Below are positions 43,802 through 51,898 of a DNA stretch of 64,000 nt, piece by piece. The stretch is from the NCBI GenBank assembly GCA_963836265.1, contig CAWIIO010000006.1:558001-622000 (forward strand), written 5' to 3'. A program made the translations under genes and the position numbers. The notes under the pieces are model-generated. The model worked only from the letters and a program-made list of their open reading frames with translations, was not told where the DNA came from and did not search any database. This DNA is from CAIWHR01 sp963836265. Its GTDB lineage: Bacteria; Pseudomonadota; Gammaproteobacteria; Burkholderiales; Casimicrobiaceae. How positions within the stretch are numbered: position 1 is the stretch's first letter; every line of letters starts with the position of its first letter.

Positions 43802-44773
43802 CTAGCGAATGCGCCCCTGCATCCGCTTCACGGCGGCGACCAGCTCGCGCGTGATCCCCGGCTCGCGCACCGAATGGCCGGCATCGGGCACTACGATGTA
43901 CTCGGCCTCCGGCCAGGCGCGAGAAAGCGTCTCTGCGGTAACGGGCGGGCACACGATGTCGTAACGCCCCTGGACGATCGTGCACGGCAGGTGGCGAATG
44001 CGGTCGATGTTCGACAGCAGCTCGTCGTTCTCGAGAAACGCGCGGTGCACGAAATAGTGCGCCTCGATGCGGGCGATGGCGAGCGCTGCCGCATCGCTGT
44101 CGAATTTCGGCGTCGGCTCGTTGCCGGGCAGCAGCGTCGAGCAGGCGCCTTCGTATTGGTCCCAGGCGCGTGCCGCCGGCAGATGGATCGCGGGGTCGGG
44201 GTCGGTGAGCCGGTGGTAATAGCTGCCGAGGAGGTCTTCGCGCTCGGGCGGGGGAAGGAACTCCGCAAACGCGCGCCAGGCTTCGGGAAAGACGTTGCGC
44301 ATCCCGTGCATGAACCAATCGAGCTCGGCCGCCCGCGCGAGAAAGATGCCGCGCAGCACCAGCCCGAGGCAGCGCTCCGGGTAGGCTTCGGCGTAGGCGA
44401 GCGCCAGCGTCGAGCCCCACGAGCCGCCGAATGCGAGCCAGCGCCGGACACGGAGATGCTCGCGCAATCGTTCGAGATCGGCAATCAGATTCTGCGTCGT
44501 GTTGCCGGCAAGCTCGGCGATCGGCGTCGAGCGGCCCGCGCCGCGCTGGTCGGTGAGCACGATCCGCCAGAACGCCGGATCGAAGTAGCGGCGGTGATGC
44601 GGCAGGCAGCCGCCGCCGGGCCCGCCGTGCAGGAACACGAGCGGCACGCCGTCAGGTTTCCCGCAGGTCTCGAAATACAACGTGTGGACGGCATCGACCG
44701 GCAATCGCCCCGCGGCGTACGGCTCGATCTCGGGAAACAGCACTTCGCCGCGCGTTGCGGGATTGTCGGGCAT
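43802..44773 (-). CDS. pip: Proline iminopeptidase (S33)
   Basis: 323-residue alpha/beta hydrolase that removes N-terminal proline from peptides. Motifs: FLHGGPGGGCLPHHRRYFDP (oxyanion), DQRGAGRSTP, nucleophile Ser in FGGSWGSTLALAYAEAYP, Asp in GRYDIVCPP and His in DAGHSVREPG near the end. Length and motif spacing are standard for bacterial Pip. ATG 44771-44773. It is a second prolyl peptidase besides the longer one at 14.2 kb. The AhpD-like gene lies 17 bp upstream on the same strand. Confidence 0.93.
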   Translation of the reverse strand: MPDNPATRGEVLFPEIEPYAAGRLPVDAVHTLYFETCGKPDGVPLVFLHGGPGGGCLPHHRRYFDPAFWRIVLTDQRGAGRSTPIAELAGNTTQNLIADLERLREHLRVRRWLAFGGSWGSTLALAYAEAYPERCLGLVLRGIFLARAAELDWFMHGMRNVFPEAWRAFAEFLPPPEREDLLGSYYHRLTDPDPAIHLPAARAWDQYEGACSTLLPGNEPTPKFDSDAAALAIARIEAHYFVHRAFLENDELLSNIDRIRHLPCTIVQGRYDIVCPPVTAETLSRAWPEAEYIVVPDAGHSVREPGITRELVAAVKRMQGRIR

Positions 44774-44790
44774 CGTTCTCGTGCCGCCGG

Positions 44791-45198
44791 TCAGCTTGCG
44801 AGCGGCGAGCGGAACCGGGCGTCGACGTCGACCCGATAGCCGTTGGAAAGACGATTGGTCTCGTTGGCGAGCGCGACGACCGCGAGGAGCTCGTGGAACA
44901 TCTGGGACGTCAATCCCTTCGCGTGCGCCGCAGCGGTATGCGAATGGATGCAGTACTCGCAATTGTTGGTGACGCTGACGGCGATGTAGAGCATCTCCTT
45001 GGTCAGCGGATCGAGCGCGCCCGGCGCCATCACCTGCTTCACCTGAGACCAGACGCGCGTCAGCGTCGCCGGATCGTTGGCGAGCGCTTTCCAAAAATTG
45101 TTGATCCAGTCGACGTTGCGGGCGGCGCGGATGTCGTCGTAGACCGCCCGCACCTCGGGCGGCGCCTCATCGTATTCGACCAGCGGTACGAGGGCCAT
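44791..45198 (-). CDS. Carboxymuconolactone decarboxylase/AhpD-like protein
   Basis: 135 residues of the CMD family with the redox motif EMLYIAVSVTNNCEYCIHSHTAAAHAKG, that is, Cys-x-x-Cys with a nearby His as in AhpD. This suggests a peroxidase/disulfide-reductase-like activity rather than lactone decarboxylation. ATG 45196-45198 is preceded by GGAGACA. Probably co-transcribed with pip. Specific partner unknown. Confidence 0.82.
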   Translation of the reverse strand: MALVPLVEYDEAPPEVRAVYDDIRAARNVDWINNFWKALANDPATLTRVWSQVKQVMAPGALDPLTKEMLYIAVSVTNNCEYCIHSHTAAAHAKGLTSQMFHELLAVVALANETNRLSNGYRVDVDARFRSPLAS

Positions 45199-45352
45199 TG
45201 CTGTGTCTCCGGCGGAACTGCATGCCGGGGCGTCGTCCGGCCGCAGCGGCAAGTATGCAGCAAAACCCGCTGTTTCGAGCGCTTGCGCACGAGAACGGCC
45301 CGCGGCGCGACAGGCTCTATAATCGGAACTCGTCGAACGAGGCGGGAAAGCG

Positions 45353-46540
45353 ATGGAACGAATGGCGAGCAGGCTCACGGCGGGGCGCTGCCTTCCCGAG
45401 GACCGCGAGCGTGCGCTCCTCGTCGGACGCGCATGGGATCCCCGCGTTGGCGGCCCGGTCCTCGTGCGCCTTGCCGGTGACGACCTCGTCGACCTGTCGG
45501 ACGTCGCCGCCACGATGACCGGCCTTCTCGATCTCGACGACCCCGGCGGCGCGATTCGCGCCGCCCGGCTCCGCCCGCGGTTTGCGGCGCTCGGTGACGT
45601 GCTGGCGAATTCCGATCCGGACGGGCGCGATGCGCGGGCGCCTTGGCTCGTCGCGCCCTGCGACCTCGCAGCGATCAAGGCGGCGGGCGTCACCTTCGTG
45701 TCGAGCATGCTGGAGCGCGTGATCGAAGAGCAGGCGCGAGGCGATCCGGCGAAGGCGGAAACGGTGCGCCGCGCGGTGGTCGCGATCATCGGCGACGACC
45801 TCTCGCGCGTGCATCCGGGGTCGCCCGACGCGTTGCGGTTGAAGGACGCGCTGATTGCGCAGGGCGTCTGGTCGCAGTATCTGGAGGTCGGCATCGGTCC
45901 CGACGCCGAGATCTTCACCAAGGCGCAGCCGATGTCGGCGGTGGGAACAGGCGCCGAGATCGGGATCCACCCGAAATCGGCATGGAACAACCCCGAGCCC
46001 GAGATCGTTCTGGCGGTGAACAGTCGTGGACAGACGCTCGGCGCTACGCTCGGCAACGACGTCAACCTGCGCGACTTCGAGGGTCGAAGCGCGCTCCTGC
46101 TCGGCAAGGCCAAGGACAACAATGCATCGTGTGCGATCGGCCCGTTCATTCGTCTCTTCGACGACCACTACGGCATCGACGACGTGCGCCGCTGCGAGCT
46201 CGCGATGCGCGTCGACGGACCGGAGGGTTTCGTCCTCGATGGGCACAGCTCGATGGCGATGATCAGCCGCGATCCGCTCGATCTCGTGGCGCAGGCGATC
46301 GGTGCCAATCACCAGTATCCGGACGGATTCTTGCTGTTCCTTGGCACGATGTTCGCGCCGACCAAGGATCGCCACGCGCCGGGAGAGGGGTTCACCCACG
46401 TCGTCGGCGACGTCGTGACCGTCACCACGCCGCGAGTGGGCGCGCTCGTCAATCGGGTCAACCACTCGGACCGCATTGCGCCGTGGACGTTCGGCGCCCG
46501 AGCGCTGATGGAGAGCCTCGCACGGCGGAGGCTGATCTGA
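45353..46540 (+). CDS. FAH-family 2-keto-3-deoxypentonate dehydratase (XylX-like)
   Basis: 395 residues of the fumarylacetoacetate-hydrolase fold. The length and blocks resemble Caulobacter XylX, which dehydrates 2-keto-3-deoxy-D-xylonate to 2-ketoglutarate semialdehyde: LKAAGVTF-like AIKAAGVTFVSSMLERVIEE, LIAQGVWSQYLEVGIGPDAEIFTK, SAWNNPEPEIVLAV, LGNDVNLRDFEGRSALLLGKAKDNNASCAIGPF and HQYPDGFLLFLGTMFAP. The metal ligands (Glu/Glu/Asp) lie in NPEPE and GNDVN. The next gene encodes the semialdehyde dehydrogenase, as expected for a Weimberg-type pathway. A TATAAT sits at 45318-45323, 30 bp upstream. D-xylo or L-arabino stereochemistry cannot be told. Confidence 0.85.
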   Translation: MERMASRLTAGRCLPEDRERALLVGRAWDPRVGGPVLVRLAGDDLVDLSDVAATMTGLLDLDDPGGAIRAARLRPRFAALGDVLANSDPDGRDARAPWLVAPCDLAAIKAAGVTFVSSMLERVIEEQARGDPAKAETVRRAVVAIIGDDLSRVHPGSPDALRLKDALIAQGVWSQYLEVGIGPDAEIFTKAQPMSAVGTGAEIGIHPKSAWNNPEPEIVLAVNSRGQTLGATLGNDVNLRDFEGRSALLLGKAKDNNASCAIGPFIRLFDDHYGIDDVRRCELAMRVDGPEGFVLDGHSSMAMISRDPLDLVAQAIGANHQYPDGFLLFLGTMFAPTKDRHAPGEGFTHVVGDVVTVTTPRVGALVNRVNHSDRIAPWTFGARALMESLARRRLI

Positions 46541-46558
46541 CGCGAACCGGAGACCCGC

Positions 46559-47998
46559 ATGGCTGCAACCTTCAGGAATCTCGTCGGCGGCGAATGGGTC
46601 GCCGGCGCAACGACCACTCCCAATCGCAATCCGTCGGATGTGAGCGACGTGATCGGCGAGTACGCGCAGGCCGACGCCGCGCAGGCCAAAGCGGCGATCG
46701 CGGCGGCAAAGGCGGCGTTCCCGGCGTGGGCGAGCGGTTCGATCCAGGAGCGCGCGAACATCCTCGACCGCGCGGGCGCCGAGATCCTCGCCCGCAAGGA
46801 CGAGCTCGGACGGCTCCTCTCGCGCGAGGAGGGAAAAACGCTGCCGGAAGGCGTCGGCGAGGCGGCGCGCGCCGGCTACATCTTCAAGTTCTTCGCGGGC
46901 GAAGTGGTTCGGCTCGCCGGCGACAAACTGCCGTCGGTGCGACCCGGAATCGACGTCGAAGTCACGCGCGAGCCCGTCGGCGTCGTCGGGCTCATCACCC
47001 CGTGGAATTTTCCCATCGCGATTCCGGCGTGGAAGATCGCGCCCGCGCTCGCGTACGGCAACACCGTCGTCATGAAGCCGGCGGACCTGGTGCCCGGCTG
47101 CGCGTGGGCAATCGCCGACATCCTGGTCCGGGCCGGCGTTCCTGCGGGTGTCTTCAACCTGGTGATGGGCCGCGGCTCGGTCGTCGGCGAAACGCTGGTC
47201 AATCATCCCGACGTCGCGGCGATCAGCTTCACCGGATCGGTGGCGACGGGCCGCGCGATCGCGGCGAAGGCCGTCGCCCGGATGGCCAAGCTGCAGCTCG
47301 AAATGGGCGGCAAGAACCCCCTGGTCGTCCTCGACGACGCCGACCTCTCGACCGCCGTCGGCTGCGCGGTGCAGGGCGGCTATTACTCGACGGGGCAGCG
47401 CTGCACGGCGTCCTCCCGGCTCATCGTGACCGCGGGTATCCACGACCGCTTCGTCGCCGCGATGACGGACAAGCTCGCCACGCTCAACGTCGGCGACGCG
47501 CTCGCATCGGGCACCGACATCGGACCGGTCGTCGATCAAAGCCAGCTCGACACCGACCTAGGATATCTGGCGATCGGCAAAGGCGAGGGCGCGCGACTCG
47601 CGGTCGGCGGCGAGCGGCTCACCCGCGCCACCGAGGGCTTCTACCTGTCGCCCGCGCTGTTCACCGGCGCGACCAACGCGATGCGCATCGCCCGCGAGGA
47701 GATCTTCGGGCCGGTCGCGTGCGTGATCAGCGCGAGGGACTACGACGAGGCGCTCGGGCTCGCGAACGACACCGAATTCGGTCTTTGTTCCGGAATCGTC
47801 ACGACGTCGCTCAAGCACGCGTCGCACTTCAAGCGGCACGCGCAGGCGGGGATGGTGATGGTCAATCTACCGACGGCGGGCGTCGACTATCACGTGCCGT
47901 TCGGCGGGCGCAAAGGCTCGAGCTACGGCACTCGCGAGCAGGGCCGCTACGCCGCCGAGTTCTTCACCACGGTCAAGACGGCGTATACGGCGCCGTAG
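46559..47998 (+). CDS. 2-ketoglutarate semialdehyde dehydrogenase
   Basis: Aldehyde dehydrogenase of 479 residues that oxidises 2-ketoglutarate semialdehyde to 2-oxoglutarate, the last step of non-phosphorylative pentose and of hydroxyproline degradation. Asn150 (TPWNFPIAIP), Glu248 (LQLEMGGKNP) and catalytic Cys282 (STGQRCTASSRL) are in place. The specific N-terminus (FRNLVGGEWV) and end (VDYHVPFGGRKGSSYGTREQGRYAAEFFT) match the KGSADH group rather than succinate-semialdehyde enzymes. It starts 18 bases after the XylX-like gene. It may serve two pathways in this window. A REP hairpin follows the stop. Confidence 0.88.
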   Translation: MAATFRNLVGGEWVAGATTTPNRNPSDVSDVIGEYAQADAAQAKAAIAAAKAAFPAWASGSIQERANILDRAGAEILARKDELGRLLSREEGKTLPEGVGEAARAGYIFKFFAGEVVRLAGDKLPSVRPGIDVEVTREPVGVVGLITPWNFPIAIPAWKIAPALAYGNTVVMKPADLVPGCAWAIADILVRAGVPAGVFNLVMGRGSVVGETLVNHPDVAAISFTGSVATGRAIAAKAVARMAKLQLEMGGKNPLVVLDDADLSTAVGCAVQGGYYSTGQRCTASSRLIVTAGIHDRFVAAMTDKLATLNVGDALASGTDIGPVVDQSQLDTDLGYLAIGKGEGARLAVGGERLTRATEGFYLSPALFTGATNAMRIAREEIFGPVACVISARDYDEALGLANDTEFGLCSGIVTTSLKHASHFKRHAQAGMVMVNLPTAGVDYHVPFGGRKGSSYGTREQGRYAAEFFTTVKTAYTAP

Positions 47999-48015
47999 GT
48001 TTCACTCGTCGTACT

Positions 48016-48050
48016 CGTCGTCCCCGCGAAGGCGGGGGCCGAGTGCAGTC
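48016..48050. repeat. REP-like hairpin
   Basis: CCCCGC-gaag-GCGGGG stem with the flanks GTCGT and CCGAGTGCAG, the style of the common proteobacterial intergenic REP. It lies between two convergent genes and may also stabilise or end their transcripts. Confidence 0.55.
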
Positions 48051-48073
48051 TGACCGAGCCGAGCGGGCGGCTG

Positions 48074-48931
48074 TCAGCGGCGCCCCTTGAACGGCACGAC
48101 CCGCTGCTTCTGCTCGCCGAGTCCGTCGATGCCGAGCGTGATCACGTCGCCTGCCTTCAGCCATTGCGGCGGTTTCATGCCGAGTGCCACGCCGGGCGGC
48201 GTCCCGGTGGTGATCACATCGCCCGGCAGGAGAGTCATGTAGCGCGAGAGATCGGCGACTAGCTGTGCGACGCCGAAGATCATCGTCTTCGTGTTGCCGG
48301 TCTGCCGGCGCGCGCCGTTGACGTCGAGCCACATGCCGAGCCTCTGCGGATCCCTTATCTCGTCGGTCGTGACGAGCCACGGACCCAGCGGTCCGAACGT
48401 GTCGCAGCCCTTGCCCTTGTTCCACTGGCTGCCGCCCTTTTTCAGCTGGAAGTCGCGCTCGGAGACGTCGTTGATCACGCAATAGCCGGCGACGCACTTG
48501 AGCGCGTCCCTTTCTTCGACGTAGCGCGCAGTCTTGCCGATGACGACGCCGAGCTCGACCTCCCAATCGAGCTGGGTCGAGTCCTTCGGCATCATCACGG
48601 CGTCGTTCGGGCCGACGATGCACGTCTGCGACTTGAAGAACACGACCGGATATTCGGGAATCGGATTGCCGGACTCCTTCGCGTGGTCGCTGTAGTTGAG
48701 TCCGATGGCGATGAATTTCGAGGGCGTCGCTACGCACGCGCCAAGGCGAGGCCGGCCCTTGACCAGCGGCAGCTTCTTCGGGTCGAGCTTCGCGAGCTCC
48801 TTGAGCTTCGCGGGCGCGAGCGTGTCGGCGCCGACGTCCTTCACCTTGCGCGACAGATCGCGAAGCTTGCCGTCGGCATCGATGAGGCCGGGCTTCTCCT
48901 TGCCGGCCGGACCAAAGCGCACGAGTTTCAT
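48074..48931 (-). CDS. FAH-family hydrolase, 2,4-diketo-3-deoxy-L-fuconate hydrolase type
   Basis: 285-residue fumarylacetoacetate-hydrolase family enzyme. N-terminal part MKLVRFGPAGKEKPGLIDADGKLRDLS, then FIAIGLNYSDHAKESG, VFFKSQTCIVGPNDAV and the metal site DWEVELGVVIGKTARYV...YCVINDVSERDFQ, with ITTGTPPGVALGMKPPQWLKAGD at the end. Together with the upstream SDR it matches the pair that oxidises 2-keto-3-deoxy-L-fuconate and then cleaves the diketo acid to pyruvate and lactate. Another diketo-deoxy acid is possible. ATG 48929-48931. It follows the SDR gene on the same strand, with a REP pair between them. Confidence 0.83.
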   Translation of the reverse strand: MKLVRFGPAGKEKPGLIDADGKLRDLSRKVKDVGADTLAPAKLKELAKLDPKKLPLVKGRPRLGACVATPSKFIAIGLNYSDHAKESGNPIPEYPVVFFKSQTCIVGPNDAVMMPKDSTQLDWEVELGVVIGKTARYVEERDALKCVAGYCVINDVSERDFQLKKGGSQWNKGKGCDTFGPLGPWLVTTDEIRDPQRLGMWLDVNGARRQTGNTKTMIFGVAQLVADLSRYMTLLPGDVITTGTPPGVALGMKPPQWLKAGDVITLGIDGLGEQKQRVVPFKGRR

Positions 48932-48973
48932 GTCGTTCTCCAGTTGTCCATCCGATGAGCAGCGATACCGCAC

Positions 48974-49052
48974 GATCGTCGTCCCCGCGGAAACGGGGAC
49001 CCAGCGTCGTTCGTTGCAAGACACTGGATTCCCGCGTGCGCGGGGATGACGA
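48974..49052. repeat. pair of REP hairpins in inverted orientation (REPIN-like)
   Basis: The first hairpin, 48974-49006, has arms GTCCCCG/CGGGGAC. The second, 49021-49052, has arms CCCGCG/CGCGGG and carries the same ends reversed (CTGGATTCCCGC... GGGGATGACGAC). The two face each other around a short spacer, which is the REPIN layout. The pair occupies the gap between the SDR stop and the FAH gene and may tune their relative mRNA levels. Confidence 0.65.
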
Positions 49053-49793
49053 CTAAATTGTCATTCCGCCGTCGACCGAATAGACGTTTCCGGTCACGAA
49101 CGCAGATTCGTCTGAAGCGAGAAAGATCACGATCGGAGCAATTTCCTCCGCCTTCGCGAGCCGTCCCATCGGCTGGCGGGCGATGAACGCCTTGCGCGCC
49201 TCTTCGGGGTTCTCGAATGCGGCGATCCGGTCATGCAGCGACGGCGTGTCGACGGTGCCCGGCGCAATCGCGTTGCAGCGGATCCCTTTGGCGACGAAAT
49301 CGGCGGCCACGGACTTGGTGAGGCCGATCACCGCCGCCTTCGACGCGCCATAGACGAAGCGATTGGGGAGTCCTTTGATCGACGATGCGATCGAGGCCAT
49401 GTTGACGATGCTGCCCCCGCCCATCGCGAGCATCTTCGGCAGCGCGCACTTGATCGTCACGTACATCGCCCGGACGTTGAGATTGAAGCTGAAATCCCAG
49501 TCCTTCGGCGCGCAGTCGAGAATCGTGCCGTTGTGGACGTGGCCCGCGCAGTTGAACAGGATGTCGAGCGGTGGCAGCGCTTCGATCGTCATGGCGATCG
49601 CGGCGCCGTCGAGCACGTCGAGCACGCTCGGCGTCAGGTTCGGCATCCCGCGGAGCGCCTCGACGAGCTTGGGATTGACGTCAGTCGCGTAGACCTGCGC
49701 GCCTTCGGCGGCCATTGCGAGCGCGGTTGCCCGGCCGATGCCCTGGCCCGCTGCGGTGATCAGTGCTTTCTTGCCCGCGAGGCGTCCGCTCAT
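49053..49793 (-). CDS. SDR-family dehydrogenase, 2-keto-3-deoxy-L-fuconate dehydrogenase type
   Basis: 246 residues, classical SDR: ITAAGQGIGRATALAMAAEG (about 12-31), NCAGHVHNG, NMASIASSIKG (Ser), catalytic YGASK (FVYGASKAAVIGLTKSVAADF), CNAIAPGTVDTPS and VTGNVYSVDGGMTI. The start MSGRLAGKKALITAAGQGIG is like L-rhamnose/L-fucose pathway 2-keto-3-deoxyfuconate 4-dehydrogenases. Co-transcribed with the FAH hydrolase. Its promoter candidate overlaps the GntR-type operator at 49963-49985, so sugar-acid-dependent control is likely. Confidence 0.85.
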   Translation of the reverse strand: MSGRLAGKKALITAAGQGIGRATALAMAAEGAQVYATDVNPKLVEALRGMPNLTPSVLDVLDGAAIAMTIEALPPLDILFNCAGHVHNGTILDCAPKDWDFSFNLNVRAMYVTIKCALPKMLAMGGGSIVNMASIASSIKGLPNRFVYGASKAAVIGLTKSVAADFVAKGIRCNAIAPGTVDTPSLHDRIAAFENPEEARKAFIARQPMGRLAKAEEIAPIVIFLASDESAFVTGNVYSVDGGMTI

Positions 49794-49941
49794 GAGCGTC
49801 TCCTGTCGATTCGTGAGGGCGAGCGCCGGTGTCGGCGCCCGCGGAAGAGTTCGGCGAGAACGAAACGCGTCGGGGTTCGCCGCCACGCATCTCGCCGGGT
49901 CCCGCATCGCCATCGGCGGTCCCGACTCACGATTGGCTCGC

Positions 49942-49970
49942 ATTGTACGCGTCCGCGGTAAAATTGGTAA
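49942..49970 (-). promoter_or_regulatory. promoter candidate for the SDR-FAH genes
   Basis: On the minus strand, TTACCA (49965-49970) as -35 is separated by 17 bases from TACAAT (49942-49947) as -10. The -35 lies inside the palindrome TGGTAATACCA, so a bound repressor would block it. Confidence 0.5.
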
Positions 49971-49985
49971 TACCACTTGACCAAT
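49963..49985. promoter_or_regulatory. GntR-type operator candidate
   Basis: ATTGGT (49963-49968) and ACCAAT (49980-49985) form a perfect inverted repeat. Nested within it TGGTAATACCA (49965-49975) is a perfect 11-bp palindrome. The TGGT...ACCA form is typical of FadR-subfamily GntR sites. It lies between the SDR and the gntR gene and overlaps the -35 of both divergent promoter candidates. No second copy was seen upstream of the XylX-like or ABC-transporter genes. Confidence 0.6.
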
Positions 49986-50005
49986 TTGGGGGCGGGGATT
50001 AGCCT
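49977..50005 (+). promoter_or_regulatory. promoter candidate for the GntR gene
   Basis: TTGACC (49977-49982), 17 bases, then TAGCCT (50000-50005). The -35 overlaps the right arm of the operator, suggesting autoregulation. The coding start is at 50073. Confidence 0.4.
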
Positions 50006-50072
50006 TCTTAGGTACGTCGCCGTGCTTTCGCCGCGCGGGATCAAACGCGCGATCACGACTTCATCCATCCCC

Positions 50073-50786
50073 ATGCCGTTCCAGAGCATCGAGCCGCGCC
50101 GCCTTTACCGCCAGATCGCCGACCAGATCCGTGCGCTGATCGGCTCCGGCGAGTTTCCCCCGGGCGCGCGCCTGCCGCCGGAGCGCGACCTCGCAAAACA
50201 GCTCGGTGTGTCACGCCCGTCGGTGCGCGAGGCGCTGATCGCGCTCGAAGTCGAGGGGCTGGTCGAGGTGCGAATCGGCTCGGGCATCTATGTACTCGGT
50301 CCGGCGGCGAAGACCGATGGCGAGAATGGAGGCGAGGTCGTCCACGCCGAGGCCGGTCCGTTCGAGCTGCTCCGCGCCCGCTACGTGATCGAAGGCGAGT
50401 GCGCGGCGCTCGCCGCCAAATCGGGGAGAAAAGCCAATCTCGCTGCGATGGAAGAGGCGCTCGACCAGATGCAGCGCGAGATGGAGGACGAGCGACAGCC
50501 GGTGGCCGGGGACAGGCTCTTCCATCTGCGCATCGCGGAGGCGACCGGCAACGGCGCGCTGGTGGCGGTCATCAAGATGCTGTGGGAGGAACGCGGCGGC
50601 CCGCTCTACAAGCAGCTCGAGCACCACTACGATTCGCCGGCGCTGTGGACGGCGGCGATGGACGAGCACCGCGCCGTATTGGCGGCGATTGCCGCGAAGG
50701 ACCCCGCTGCGGCGCGCACGGCGATGCAGCGCCACCTCCATCATGCCTACAAGCGGTTCAACACGGGATGGGACGCGCTGCACTGA
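50073..50786 (+). CDS. GntR-family transcriptional regulator (FadR subfamily)
   Basis: 237 residues: an N-terminal winged helix-turn-helix (RRLYRQIADQIRALIGSGEFPPGARLPPERDLAKQLGVSRPSVREALIALEVEGLVEVRIGSGIYV) and a C-terminal FCD ligand domain (FELLRARYVIEGECAALAAKSG... FHLRIAEATGN... MDEHRAVLAAIAAKDPAAARTAMQRHLHH) with the usual Asp/His metal-binding pattern. Such proteins usually repress sugar-acid or organic-acid genes until an acid binds. ATG 50073 begins right before the DNA-binding domain; the frame extends upstream across the operator, which argues against an earlier start. Very likely controls the divergent SDR-FAH pair and its own downstream operon. Confidence 0.9.
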   Translation: MPFQSIEPRRLYRQIADQIRALIGSGEFPPGARLPPERDLAKQLGVSRPSVREALIALEVEGLVEVRIGSGIYVLGPAAKTDGENGGEVVHAEAGPFELLRARYVIEGECAALAAKSGRKANLAAMEEALDQMQREMEDERQPVAGDRLFHLRIAEATGNGALVAVIKMLWEERGGPLYKQLEHHYDSPALWTAAMDEHRAVLAAIAAKDPAAARTAMQRHLHHAYKRFNTGWDALH

Positions 50787-50815
50787 GCGCGGTCCCGACG
50801 CAAGGAGAAAGGTCG

Positions 50816-51838
50816 ATGCTAGCCTGCCGAATTCACGCCAGGGAAGACTTGCGGATCGAGCCTGCCGAGATGCCGGCCGTGGGGCACGGGGAAGTGCTGT
50901 TGCGCCTGGGTGCCGGCGGGATCTGCGGCTCCGATCTCCACTACTATTTCGAGGGCCGCAACGGCAGCTTCGTCGTCCGCGAGCCGTTGATCCCGGGGCA
51001 CGAGGCGTCGGGCGTCGTCGAAGCCGTCGGCGCGGGCGTCACGCGCGTGAAGAAGGGCGACAAGGTCGCGATTTCGCCGTCGCACGCCTGCGGCCGCTGC
51101 GACTACTGCCGCGAGGGACGCGAGCATCTGTGCGCCAGCATGAAATTCCTCGGCAGCGCGAGCCTCTTCCCGCATGTCCAGGGAATGTTCCGCGAGTATT
51201 TCGTGATGGGCGAGCGGCAATGCTATCCGGTCTCGGGTGACGTGACGCTGGGTGAGCTCGCCTTCGCGGAGCCGCTCGCGGTCGCGCTCCACACGACCAA
51301 TCGCGGTCCGCAGCTGATCGGCAAGTCGGTGCTCGTGACCGGCGCGGGCACGATCGGCTGCCTCACGGTGATGGCGGCGCGGCTCGCCGGCGCGGCGTCG
51401 ATCACCGTGTCCGATATCCTCGACCGGCCGCTCGCGAAGGCGCACGAGGTCGGCGCCGACGCGGTGCTGCGTGCCGATCGTGACGCCGACGCCCTGGCCA
51501 AGCCGCAGTTCGACGTCTGCTACGAGGTTTCCGGCAGCTTCGCGGCGCTCAAGACCTGCATCGCCGCGGTCAAGCGCGGCGGGGTCGTCGTCCAGGCCGG
51601 AACCCTGCCGCACGAGCCGCTGCCGTTCGTCGTCAACGACATCATGGCCAAGGAAATCGATCTGCGCGGCGTGTTTCGCTGGGGGATCGAGTTCGACTGG
51701 GCGGTGCGCTACCTGTCGTCGCGGCGCGTCGACGTCCGGCCGCTCCTGTCAGGGCAGTTTGCGCTTTCCGATGCGGTGGCCGCGTTTCACGCTGCCGCCG
51801 ACAAGACGAAGAACACGAAGGTTCAAATAGTGGCGTGA
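50816..51838 (+). CDS. Zinc-dependent alcohol dehydrogenase, L-idonate 5-dehydrogenase-like
   Basis: 340-residue medium-chain dehydrogenase. Catalytic zinc ligands: Cys in GGICGSDLHYYFEGRNG and the GHEASGVVEAVG block. Structural zinc cysteines: HACGRCDYCREGREHLC. Cofactor motif: VLVTGAGTIGCLTVMAARLAGA. The GSDLHYYFEGRNG and FAEPLAVALHTTNR blocks resemble L-idonate 5-dehydrogenase and related polyol/aldonate dehydrogenases. ATG 50816 has a strong ribosome-binding site (AAGGAGAAAGG). It lies between gntR and the UxaA-type dehydratase, so it probably interconverts an aldonate and its keto form. Confidence 0.85.
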   Translation: MLACRIHAREDLRIEPAEMPAVGHGEVLLRLGAGGICGSDLHYYFEGRNGSFVVREPLIPGHEASGVVEAVGAGVTRVKKGDKVAISPSHACGRCDYCREGREHLCASMKFLGSASLFPHVQGMFREYFVMGERQCYPVSGDVTLGELAFAEPLAVALHTTNRGPQLIGKSVLVTGAGTIGCLTVMAARLAGAASITVSDILDRPLAKAHEVGADAVLRADRDADALAKPQFDVCYEVSGSFAALKTCIAAVKRGGVVVQAGTLPHEPLPFVVNDIMAKEIDLRGVFRWGIEFDWAVRYLSSRRVDVRPLLSGQFALSDAVAAFHAAADKTKNTKVQIVA

Positions 51839-51898
51839 AACCGGGAGCGGCAACGCGCGGTCGCGCGCCCCGGACCCCTGCCTGAAGAAGGAAACATC

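Noticed and set aside
42023..44839. A 938-residue open frame opposite the S8 protease and pip genes
   Set aside because: It is a G+C-driven shadow: Arg/Gly/His-rich with no domain, while the opposite strand holds two clear enzyme families.
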